A DNA stretch of 64,000 nt, from positions 47,380 through 111,379 of the forward strand of contig DASUGH010000018.1 in the NCBI GenBank assembly GCA_036274155.1, read 5' to 3'. A model generated the notes under the pieces. It was not told the origin of the DNA, did not search any database, and saw only the letters and a list, made by a program, of their open reading frames with translations. This DNA comes from Gp6-AA40 sp036274155. Lineage in GTDB: Bacteria > Acidobacteriota > Vicinamibacteria > Vicinamibacterales > UBA2999. Positions 54,075-62,247 of the stretch are shown piece after piece. The position numbers were made by a program, and so were the translations under genes. Positions within the stretch are counted from its first letter, which is position 1, and each line of letters opens with the position of its first letter.

Positions 54075-54248
54075 TGATGACCGAATCAGATCCCTTTCTT
54101 TACCACGCGCTCGGGATTCGCTCGACCGTAGCTGCACAACCAGCCTGTAGGTTCCCTCGGGAAGGTCCGTGAAAGGAAGGGGCACTGCGAGTGGTCAAGG
54201 AATAGCCCGGTTGTCTGCTGCTCGAAGCTCGGCCGCCACGGTAATGTC
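54075..54248 (-). pseudogene. Remnant of the 3' end of another VWFA-related paralogue
   Basis: Just past the stop of copy 2, the - strand reads DITVAAELRAADNRAIP, a TGA stop, then LPFTDLPEGTYRLVVQLRSS and ERDLIRSS in the same frame. These match copy 2's C-terminus (VITIAAELRGADGRMIP, then LPLADVAEGAYVLRVQARSS and REIPIRIR) with about 18 residues deleted between. The fragment has no start and lies in the +1 frame relative to copy 2. It is the relic of a fourth tandem gene or of an unequal crossover. Copy 1's ATG is 17 bp downstream. Confidence 0.8.
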
Positions 54249-54252
54249 AGAG

Positions 54253-56448
54253 CTACCGTATCCGGATCGGGATCTCTCGCGTCACGACTTTCCCGGTGTC
54301 GGCACTCGACCGAGCTTGTACGCGAAGGACGTAGGCGCCCTCGGCCACGTCGGCGAGTGGGAGACGCAGTGCGACCGCGTGTGTGCCGTCCGTGCCCTGG
54401 GCCGCTGAGCGCTGCTCGCTCGCAAGCGGGATCATGCGCCCGTCCGCTCCGCGGAGCTCGGCCGCGATGGTGATGACCGGCGGTGGCTGCGTGCCACGCG
54501 GCGCGTTGTCGTACGCCTCGACGACGAGGGTGACCTCTTCATTCGCCGCGAACTCACGTCGTATCGTCGGCGGCCCCGGAAGACGCGGTTGCGACGGCGA
54601 CGCCGCCTGTGTCGGCTTGCTGGCCGCCGCCGCGGGAGTGGCGCATCGCTCCGTGTAGCACTTCGCCGGCTTGCCGCCGCCGCCCTGTCCGCCCTGGATC
54701 GTCAACACGTTGGGATCCTGTGCGGTGACCAGGCCGATGCCGCTCATCGCCAGCGGTTTCTCGGTGAAGTCCGGTACTTCCAGGTCGTAAACGAGGCTGC
54801 CGGCGAGGCTGGACGTGCCGGCGGCGATGCGCACCTGGTATCGGCCTGCTGGCAGATCGAGCTCGGAGAGGACGTGCACCCGGACGCGCTCGAGTGGAAC
54901 CGGTCCACCCGACGACTTGATCACCACGGTGGCCGTGCGGGCCACCTCCGGGTAGACGTTCCGCCTGGCGTCGGTCGCGAGATAGTGGACGTTGAAGTCG
55001 CCTCGCAGCGCACCCTGCTGCTCCGTCAGGCCGAGTGACGCCGCCTCGAGCTCGACGCCCATGGCGACCGTGGCGTTCTTGCCCGGCCCCTTGAACGGCG
55101 TCGCAAACACGCGCAGCGGGATGCCGCCCGTGGCCATCGGCGTGGCGAGCGCGGTGGCGAGTGCTGAGTCGGGAGCCTTCGCCTGCTCACGTTGCCGCGC
55201 CAGACGTTCGTCGCGTGTCGGCGCGACGTAACCCTCCCGGGCACGAACGGTCAGGCCGGGCCGCTTGACCTTCACCGCCAGGCGAACGTATTTCCCATCG
55301 TCTCTGTCGTAGGCCGAGTTGAACCCGAGCATGTAATAGGTGCTGTTGTCGCGGACGATGCGCTCGAACGCCTCGGTAAAGCCGTTGGAGTTGATGAGGG
55401 CGAAGCCGCCGGTCGCCGCTGCCAGCGAGTTGAATGCGCCGATGGCTTCGAGACGCATCGCCGGGAAGAATCCCGTCCCGTCGAAGCTTGACGAATTCCC
55501 TGTGGGATCGATGGGGTAGATGGCGATATTGCTGCGCGTCGCCGCGGTCATTGCCGCATGCGCGTCATTGCCGCGGAGGCTGAGTACGCCGCCGTTGTAG
55601 TCGACCAGTTCGGTCGCGTCGAAGTCGAGACACTCGCTGAAGACGATCATCGCCTTGTGGCGTCCCGGAACACGCGCCATCGCTTCTGTCAGCGAGCGAA
55701 GCGAGGCGATCTGATCGCGGTTTCCGGCGGCTTGCCGGACGCGGTCTGAATCGGAGGCATTGCCCTGCCCCTGGACCGAACTGGCCGGCGCGCCAGCAGG
55801 AGCCTGTCGGGGGAGCCCGAGAAATTTGTCGTCGCGGATGCTGCGAGGCAGCAATTGGTTGGGCCCGGGCGTCGCACACACCGACAGCCCCCCTGTGAAT
55901 TTGTCCACGGCACCGAGCAGCAAACGGCGGTTGCCGGTAAAGTCCTGACCGTCAGTGGCCAGACCGCGGCCGAGCAGCGCGACCGCGCCGATGTCGTTCG
56001 GACCGAAGTGCTCCTCGATGAACTGCCGCACCACTCGCCTGGTCCGGAGAATGTTTGCCTCCTGGACCTCGTCGAGCGCGAAGAGGTAAACGCGTCCCGG
56101 GGGGCCGTCGTTCGTCACGACGTCGGGCTCGCTCAGCTGGCGTTCGATCGACTCGGCCCGCTCGATTGGAATATCAACTGCCTCGAAGGTAGTGATCGCC
56201 ACCGGCCTGCCGCTCTCGATCACCTCGAAGTCATCGGCCGTCAGGCCGCTCACCGGCCTGCCTTCCGCATCGGTGACGTAAACGTCAATGGCTATCGCCT
56301 CGATCGACGAGCGGAACGTTGCGATTGGTGGCCTCTGTTGAGGCGAGGAGTCGCGCTGCGCGGACGATGAGGCACAGAGAGATAGCACTCCGATGCAGAG
56401 AGACACCGAGAGAACCCGTTTCCGTGTCGTTGGTTCGAGAACGATCAT
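54253..56448 (-). CDS. VWFA-related acidobacterial secreted protein, tandem copy 2
   Basis: 731 aa from ATG 56448 (GTG 56451 is also possible). Signal peptide VLSVSLCIGVLSLCASSSAQ is again related to the repeat-encoded one of copy 1. Domain order: AIDVYVTDAEGRPVSGLTAD, DFEVIESGRPVAITTFEAV, VWA-like YLFALDEVQEANILRTRRVV (no DxSxS MIDAS), GQDFTGNRRLLLGAVDKF, MIVFSECLDFDATELVDYN, TYYMLGFNSAYDRDDGKYVR, then beta-sandwich and C-terminus REIPIRIR. A Cys pair (KCYTERCATP) is unique to this copy. It begins 9 bp after copy 3's stop and is almost certainly co-transcribed with it. Confidence 0.9.
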   Translation of the reverse strand: MIVLEPTTRKRVLSVSLCIGVLSLCASSSAQRDSSPQQRPPIATFRSSIEAIAIDVYVTDAEGRPVSGLTADDFEVIESGRPVAITTFEAVDIPIERAESIERQLSEPDVVTNDGPPGRVYLFALDEVQEANILRTRRVVRQFIEEHFGPNDIGAVALLGRGLATDGQDFTGNRRLLLGAVDKFTGGLSVCATPGPNQLLPRSIRDDKFLGLPRQAPAGAPASSVQGQGNASDSDRVRQAAGNRDQIASLRSLTEAMARVPGRHKAMIVFSECLDFDATELVDYNGGVLSLRGNDAHAAMTAATRSNIAIYPIDPTGNSSSFDGTGFFPAMRLEAIGAFNSLAAATGGFALINSNGFTEAFERIVRDNSTYYMLGFNSAYDRDDGKYVRLAVKVKRPGLTVRAREGYVAPTRDERLARQREQAKAPDSALATALATPMATGGIPLRVFATPFKGPGKNATVAMGVELEAASLGLTEQQGALRGDFNVHYLATDARRNVYPEVARTATVVIKSSGGPVPLERVRVHVLSELDLPAGRYQVRIAAGTSSLAGSLVYDLEVPDFTEKPLAMSGIGLVTAQDPNVLTIQGGQGGGGKPAKCYTERCATPAAAASKPTQAASPSQPRLPGPPTIRREFAANEEVTLVVEAYDNAPRGTQPPPVITIAAELRGADGRMIPLASEQRSAAQGTDGTHAVALRLPLADVAEGAYVLRVQARSSADTGKVVTREIPIRIR

Positions 56449-56457
56449 CACACTGTG

Positions 56458-58512
56458 TCAACGCACCTTGATTGGAATGTTGCGGCTCACCACCCGTGGA
56501 CCGTCTCGATCGGCACGCGCCTCGACGTGTAGTACGTAGGGTCCAGGCGGCACGTCGTTGAGATCGAAGTCGGCCGTAAAGCCGTAGCCGCCTGACAGCT
56601 TGCGTGTCGCCGCGGACGCTTCCTTTTCGAGCTCGTTCAACCGGATGACGCGGCCGCCTTCGCCGCGAAGCTCGGTGACGAGCTCGATCGGACCAGCCGC
56701 TTTTCCATTCCGGTTCGTGTTGTCGTACACCTCGACGAACAGCGCCAGCGCATCGCTGCTCGAGAACTCGCGCTGTGGTGTGGGCGGGCCAGGCAACACA
56801 TCAGCGAGCGGGTCGAGAGGACGAAGCGTGGTGACCGCACTCGCCGCGATGGACGTGAGCGAGACGCCGCTCATGGTGAGCGGCTCCTTGCCGAAATCGG
56901 GAACCTCGAGGTCGTAGACGACGCTGCCGGCCAGGAGGGCGCCGCCAGCGGCCACCCGCAGCTGATAGCGGCCGCGGGGGAGCTCGAACGCCGAGATGAT
57001 ACGAACGCCGTCGGCGCGGGCCTTTTCGAGCGCCTCCTGTTTGAGCGACACCGTTGCGGCGTGACGCCGACCGGGATGGACTTTGCCGCGATCGTCGGTG
57101 GCGAGATACTCGACCTCGAGGTTGGCGCTGAGCGTACCGCCCTTGTTGACAAGGCCGACGGTGGCGATGTCGACGTCCACGGAAAGGGCGATCGAGGCAT
57201 TGCGCCCCGAGCGGAACGGCGTCGCCACCACGCGAAGAGGAACGCCGCTCGTCGCCACCGGGCTGGCGATGGAGTCGGCCACGGCCTGCAATCGGGTGTC
57301 GCCGGCGACCCGCTGCGGCCGGCGCTCCTGACCGATGGGAGCGACGTACCCGGCGCGCGACTTGACCTCGAGGCCCGGCCGCTTGACGCGCACCTGCAGC
57401 GGCACGAAGCGGCCGTCCCGCCGCTCGTACTCGGAATTGAAGCCGAGCGTGTAGTACACGCTGTTCTCACGCACGATGCGCTCGAACGCCATCCCGACGT
57501 TGTTGGAGTCGGTAAAGGAGAACCCTCCGGTGGCCTGAGCGAGCGCGGCGAAGTCGGCCTTGTTGTCGAGGCTGGCGGTGCTGAACGATTCCGCCTCGGT
57601 CAGCTCGGTCGTGAGGCCGCGAGGATCGACCGGATAAATCGTGACGTTACCGCGCGTGGCCGCGGCGAGCGCGGCGTGCGCATCGTAACCGGCCGGCGTC
57701 AGTGACGTGCCTTTGTAGTCGAGGAGATTGAAGAAGTCGATGTCAGCCAGCCCTTCACCGACGTAGATCAGCGACTTGCGTCCCGGCATCGTCGCGAGGA
57801 ACTCGGTGAGCTTCCGGAGGCTGGCGGCGAGGTTCACGGCGTCGGAGCCGGCGCGCGACTTCGGGTCGAACTCAGCAAAGCCGCCCGAGAACCGGTCGAT
57901 CGCGTTCAGCAGGAGCCGCCGGTTGTTCGTGAAGTCCTGTCCCGAGTTCGCCAGGCCACGCCCGGTCAGCGCCACGGCGGCGACGTCGTTCGGCCCCAGA
58001 TACTTCTCGATGAAGCGACGCAGAAAGACCCGCGTGCGCAACGCGCGATCGCCGGCTACCTCGTCGAGTGCGAACAGGTACGTGCGGCTCGGTGGCTTCT
58101 CGTTGCTCGCCGTGTCAGGCAGAGCCGAGTCCTCGGCCGGTAATCCGACCGGCGGATCGATAGGGATGCTCACCGCGACAAACGTCGTCACCTCGCGCGG
58201 CTTCCCGCCTTCGAGGACCTCGAAATCTTCGGCCTTCAGGTCCGTAACCGGTTTGCCCTCCGCATCGGTGACGTACGCATCGACCTGGACGAGCGTGACG
58301 CCACCGCGAAATACCGCCTGGTCGTTCCCACGCCGGCTCCCATCGGGCTGGTCGGGCTGTGGCCCCGGGTTGGTGACTGGCGGCCCGCCGATGCGGCCGC
58401 CTCCACCGCCGCCGCGGCCGCCGGCACCACCGCCTCCTCCGCGCTGCGCGCCGGCGGCCAACTGCGCGGCGATCAGCAAAACCGAAACCACGAAGGCGCG
58501 GCGCGCCCTCAT
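56458..58512 (-). CDS. VWFA-related acidobacterial secreted protein, tandem copy 3
   Basis: About 684 aa from ATG 58512 (58527 possible). Signal peptide FVVSVLLIAAQLAAGAQ, then a pronounced Gly/Arg segment (GGGGGAGGRGGGGGGRIGG), then QVDAYVTDAEGKPVTDLKAE, DFEVLEGGKPREVTTFVAV, VWA-like YLFALDEVAGDRALRTRVFL (MIDAS Ser residues absent), GQDFTNNRRLLLNAIDRF, VYYTLGFNSEYERRDGRFVP and a C-terminal sandwich (DFDLNDVPPGPYVLHVEARA) ending SRNIPIKVR. It is the first gene of the tandem array and lies 393 bp after the TonB receptor gene. Confidence 0.9.
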   Translation of the reverse strand: MRARRAFVVSVLLIAAQLAAGAQRGGGGGAGGRGGGGGGRIGGPPVTNPGPQPDQPDGSRRGNDQAVFRGGVTLVQVDAYVTDAEGKPVTDLKAEDFEVLEGGKPREVTTFVAVSIPIDPPVGLPAEDSALPDTASNEKPPSRTYLFALDEVAGDRALRTRVFLRRFIEKYLGPNDVAAVALTGRGLANSGQDFTNNRRLLLNAIDRFSGGFAEFDPKSRAGSDAVNLAASLRKLTEFLATMPGRKSLIYVGEGLADIDFFNLLDYKGTSLTPAGYDAHAALAAATRGNVTIYPVDPRGLTTELTEAESFSTASLDNKADFAALAQATGGFSFTDSNNVGMAFERIVRENSVYYTLGFNSEYERRDGRFVPLQVRVKRPGLEVKSRAGYVAPIGQERRPQRVAGDTRLQAVADSIASPVATSGVPLRVVATPFRSGRNASIALSVDVDIATVGLVNKGGTLSANLEVEYLATDDRGKVHPGRRHAATVSLKQEALEKARADGVRIISAFELPRGRYQLRVAAGGALLAGSVVYDLEVPDFGKEPLTMSGVSLTSIAASAVTTLRPLDPLADVLPGPPTPQREFSSSDALALFVEVYDNTNRNGKAAGPIELVTELRGEGGRVIRLNELEKEASAATRKLSGGYGFTADFDLNDVPPGPYVLHVEARADRDGPRVVSRNIPIKVR

Positions 58513-58905
58513 GCGCGGGCCGTCCATGAACCGTCGAAGAGCATCATTGGAATGTCCTTCCCATCCGTCTGGACCGTCCGCCTTATCACAAGGTGGCCCC
58601 GCCCTCGACACGCGCGCGGCGTGTTTGGCTGGTTGCCAGTATCTCTCGCCGAGCGTCGCGCGGTGACGACCGTCATGCGGGGGACAACACCTGCAAATTC
58701 GCGTTTTCAGGCCGCATGGCGGTCCTGAGACTGCAGACTTGTGTCCGTGTTCTACCAGTCGACGCCGACGCCATGCAAGAGCGAACCCAAGGCAATGGAT
58801 GATTTCTGCGGATCATTTGGCGTGACGTGCACCCTGTTCGGTGTCCTGAGATCGTGACGATACGGCAGGTTGTGCGGCCGGCCGCGGTTTCGGGACTCGA
58901 ACCGG
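58513..58905. promoter_or_regulatory. 393-bp intergenic region upstream of the VWA array
   Basis: Expected to hold the promoter of the three-gene VWA array (- strand) and the trailer of the TonB receptor gene. A perfect 12-bp palindrome GCGGCCGGCCGC lies at 58874-58885, 21 bp past the receptor stop, and may help termination. No ORF with a credible product was seen. Confidence 0.4.
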
Positions 58906-61230
58906 TCAGAAGGCGACGAGCAGGGCGACTCGGGCCGTTCGCGGGATGGCCGGATGCGTGTGGACGTCGTCAAGGCCTTCGACCGGCTCGCCGGGAAGCC
59001 GCGACCGGTAGAAGTAGTCGATGTCGCTCACGTCGGCGTCGAACAGGTTGAACGCTTCGAGCGCCACGCGTGCGCTCTTCGAAAAGCGGTAACCAACCTC
59101 TCCGTTCCAGACAGTCGTGTTGCGCGAACGAACGTCTCCGTCTTCGACAAGCGGACGCGGTCCGAAGTGCCGGACACGCAGGCTGCCGAACACACGCGAT
59201 GGCGGTTCGAACGTGACGCCGGCCGAAATCACGCGACCGAGTGCCCCTGGAATCTCATCGCCAGCTGGATCGTCGCCGGTGAAACGCGCACGCGTCAGAG
59301 AGACATCAGCGTCGAGCGTGAGCCACGGGTTGAGCCGCGCATGATTCGTCCATTCGACTCCGACCCGTCGGCTCGGCCGGCCGGCGGCTGTCGTTCCCGC
59401 GTCGCCGACGAACACGAGCTCCGAGTCGAGGTCGAGGTACCACAGTGCCGCCGTCGACTGCAGGCCGCGAACGCGAACGGTGCGCATGCCGAGTTCGGCG
59501 CCCCTGGCTCGAACCAGCGGGGTGACCGGATCGACCCTCTCGCCGCTGGCGGGATTCACGGCGATTGTCGCTCCACGCGCGTCGTTGCTGTGAAAGCCTC
59601 CGCCCGCGTTCGCGTAGAGCTCCGTGCCACGCCACGGTCCGAAGACCGCGGTGAGCTTCGGGCTCACGAGCGTGGCGGCGCCGTTTCCCGAATTCGCCGG
59701 GTTGTCGGACGTGACGTCGAACTGATAGAGGTCGGCCCGCGCTCCGAGCGTCGTGCGCAGCCACCGCGTCCACTCGATTTCAGTCTGCGCGTAGCCGGCG
59801 AGCATCGACATGCCGACGTCGTCTTCGCGTGTCGTTCTCAATCGTTGACGAGCCGCGGTGTGGTACAGACCGATCGGGTCGAGCCAGTCGTGACGAAGCT
59901 GCACACCCGCTGCGCTCTCGGTATGCCGTTCGAACAGATGGCCGAGGCGGCGGTAGGTCGCACGCCCGCCGGCGGCGATGCGATGCTCCGCCTGCTCGAA
60001 CTGGTCGCCGTTGTCCGGATCGTCGAGGAAATAGGTGAAGTTTGAGAACAGATCGAGGCTGTTGCGGAGCACGAACGCATTGGTGCGGAGCGACGAGCTT
60101 CCGCGCGAGCGCTGCAGCTCGAAGGCGACACTCTGACGGTTGCTCTTCCCGTAATCGGACGGATCGACCAGTCCGAACCGGGAGATCTCTCCGCTGCTCA
60201 CGGCGCGCTCGGGGATTTGATCGGAGGATTGCCAGTCGGCCCAGTACCCCATGCCTGTAATGGAGAACCCGTTCTGTGTGTTCCCGCGGCTGTAGCGGAG
60301 CACGGCATTGACCTTGTTAAAGTCGTCGGCACGTACCCACGGGCCGTCGTTGTGATTCAGTTCCAACGCCGTGAGCATGTGCCCGCCGCCAAGTGACGGA
60401 GAGGCTGCTGCAAACACCCGGCCCCACCCATCGCCCCCGACGCTCACGCTCACCAGAGGACGGTCAAGCCGATTGACATAGTTGATATTCGCGGCACCAG
60501 CAGCCGAGAAATCACCTTCGTCAGCGTAGTAGGGTCCCTTCTTGTACTGCACGCCGCTGACCAGCTCGGGGATGAGAAAGCCGATGTCGGCGTAGCCGTG
60601 CGCGTGCGCGCCGGTGGGCTCGTTCACCGGCACTCCGGCGACCATCGTGGCGAAGTCGGTACCGTGATCGAGATTGAAGCCGCGAAGGTAGTACTGGTTG
60701 GCCTTTCCTTCGCCGCTGTGCTGGCTGGTGACCATGCCCGGCACAGTCTCGAGGATTTCGCCGGGGCGCATGATGGGATGCATTTCGAGATCCCGAGAGG
60801 TGACCGCCCCCTGGCTTGCCGCCGACGCGATGCCGATAAGGTTCTCGAACGGGTTCTCCACGTCGGCAATGTTGCGGAAGGTCTTCGCGGCGGTCACCAC
60901 GACGTCGGCATCGAGCGACAGCGTCATGACGACGTCGACGGTGTGCGATGCGCCCTTCACCTCGACGCTGCGCCGGAGCACGGTGAAGTTGAGCAGCCGG
61001 AAGGTGATCTCGGCCGGCCCCGACGGCACGGCCGCGAAACGAAACCCGCCGGTCGCATCACTCACAGTTGTCAGTTCCTCGGCGCCCGATACGAGATCGA
61101 TCGCGACGCCCGGCAGGACGAGCCCGGTCTGGTCCTTGACGACGCCGGAGACGACCGCGCTCTGTGCAACTGCCGAGGCCGACAGGAGCAAAACCCCCGA
61201 TACGACAGCGGCCACCGTCCTGAATGGCAT
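58906..61230 (-). CDS. TonB-dependent receptor with carboxypeptidase-regulatory domain
   Basis: 774 aa. Signal peptide (VAAVVSGVLLLSASAVAQ), carboxypeptidase-regulatory domain (VVSGVVKDQTGLVLPGVAID, ATGGFRFAAVPSGPAEITF), and plug with typical TonB receptor motifs: ILETVPGMVTSQHSGEGKAN, YYLRGFNLDHGTDFATMVAG, VPVNEPTGAHAHGYADIGFL. The barrel contains the late signature WNGEVGYRFSKSARVALEAF, NLFDADVSDIDYFY, and ends in Phe (VALLVAF). It may act with the downstream VWA array. Start at ATG 61230 gives a proper signal peptide. Substrate unknown; metal, B12 or sugar uptake cannot be told apart. Confidence 0.93.
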   Translation of the reverse strand: MPFRTVAAVVSGVLLLSASAVAQSAVVSGVVKDQTGLVLPGVAIDLVSGAEELTTVSDATGGFRFAAVPSGPAEITFRLLNFTVLRRSVEVKGASHTVDVVMTLSLDADVVVTAAKTFRNIADVENPFENLIGIASAASQGAVTSRDLEMHPIMRPGEILETVPGMVTSQHSGEGKANQYYLRGFNLDHGTDFATMVAGVPVNEPTGAHAHGYADIGFLIPELVSGVQYKKGPYYADEGDFSAAGAANINYVNRLDRPLVSVSVGGDGWGRVFAAASPSLGGGHMLTALELNHNDGPWVRADDFNKVNAVLRYSRGNTQNGFSITGMGYWADWQSSDQIPERAVSSGEISRFGLVDPSDYGKSNRQSVAFELQRSRGSSSLRTNAFVLRNSLDLFSNFTYFLDDPDNGDQFEQAEHRIAAGGRATYRRLGHLFERHTESAAGVQLRHDWLDPIGLYHTAARQRLRTTREDDVGMSMLAGYAQTEIEWTRWLRTTLGARADLYQFDVTSDNPANSGNGAATLVSPKLTAVFGPWRGTELYANAGGGFHSNDARGATIAVNPASGERVDPVTPLVRARGAELGMRTVRVRGLQSTAALWYLDLDSELVFVGDAGTTAAGRPSRRVGVEWTNHARLNPWLTLDADVSLTRARFTGDDPAGDEIPGALGRVISAGVTFEPPSRVFGSLRVRHFGPRPLVEDGDVRSRNTTVWNGEVGYRFSKSARVALEAFNLFDADVSDIDYFYRSRLPGEPVEGLDDVHTHPAIPRTARVALLVAF

Positions 61231-61326
61231 CTCAATCCGCCCTACGGCCGCCCGGGGCGTGTGGATTCGCGACGGAGTCACTTCCGCTTGAGAAGCTCAG
61301 GCGGGTGCGTGGATACTTGACTCGCC

Positions 61327-62244
61327 ATGGCACAGGGATACCTGCCCACGCTTCTGGCCGCGGCGCTGCTCGTCGCTCCCGCCGTCTCTCTCGGCCAGAC
61401 GCCAGCGCCGCAATCTCCGGTGCCGCTGGTGTCCGGCAAGAAGGTCGTGACGCTCTGGCCGCCGGGGTCGCCGACGTTGAAGGACGTCGATCAGAAAGAA
61501 GTGTTCACGATGACGGCCGGCCAGCCGCAACGTGTGCAGAAGGTCGTCAACATCCACAACCCGTCAATCGAGCTGCACCTGGCGCCGACCTCGAACGCCA
61601 ACGGCACCGGCATCATTCTGGCCGCTGGCGGCGGCAACACCGAGCTCAACGTCGGCACCGAGGGCACCGACGTCGCCGCGTGGCTGAACGATCTCGGCAT
61701 CTCGGCGTTCATCCTTCGTTATCGCCTGCAGCCGTACAGCTCCGCGGTTGACGCACTGGCCGACACCGAACGCGCCGTGCGGGTGATCCGCGCAAACGCC
61801 GCCGCGTGGGGCGTCGATCGCGCGAAGCTGGGAATCATCGGTTTCTCCGCTGGCGGCGAGCAGGCGGCGCGCCTGGCGCTGAACTTCGACGCCGGCGATC
61901 CAACGGCGGCGGATCCGATCGAGCGCGAGAGCAGCCGTCCCGATTTCGTGGCGCTCGTATACGCCGGCTGGGGCCGGTTGGACATGAGCCAGGTCCCAAG
62001 GAACGCGCCGCCGGCGTTTCTGACATCCGCCGGCACCGACGATGCGTTTCATGCACGGCAGACGGTGGAGTTCTACAATGCGCTGTTCAACGCGAACGTG
62101 CCGGTCGAACTGCACATCTATGGTCATGGCGGACACGCCAACGGCATCAAGCCGCGCGACGGCATCCCGTTCGGCACCTGGCACCTCCGCTTCGTCGAAT
62201 GGTTGACGGACCTCCAGACGGCTCGGCCCCCTGCGTCGCGATAG
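61327..62244 (+). CDS. Secreted alpha/beta hydrolase (BD-FAE/acetyl-xylan-esterase-like)
   Basis: 305 aa with signal peptide (LLAAALLVAPAVSLGQ). Oxyanion-hole strand GTGIILAAGGGNTELNVGTE, helix DVAAWLNDLGISAFILRYRL, nucleophile elbow GFSAGGEQAA, acid SAGTDDAFHAR and His in YGHGGHANG. This matches the BD-FAE (dienelactone/xylan esterase) family of secreted carbohydrate esterases. It is divergent from the TonB receptor (96-bp gap) and followed 3 bp later by the cytochrome-domain gene, with which it probably forms an operon. Confidence 0.92.
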   Translation: MAQGYLPTLLAAALLVAPAVSLGQTPAPQSPVPLVSGKKVVTLWPPGSPTLKDVDQKEVFTMTAGQPQRVQKVVNIHNPSIELHLAPTSNANGTGIILAAGGGNTELNVGTEGTDVAAWLNDLGISAFILRYRLQPYSSAVDALADTERAVRVIRANAAAWGVDRAKLGIIGFSAGGEQAARLALNFDAGDPTAADPIERESSRPDFVALVYAGWGRLDMSQVPRNAPPAFLTSAGTDDAFHARQTVEFYNALFNANVPVELHIYGHGGHANGIKPRDGIPFGTWHLRFVEWLTDLQTARPPASR

Positions 62245-62247
62245 CAG

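Noticed and set aside
58888..58902. tRNA T-arm-like GGTTCGAGTCC on the - strand
   Set aside because: The surrounding sequence gives two mismatches in the 5-bp T stem, and no anticodon, D arm or acceptor stem can be drawn.
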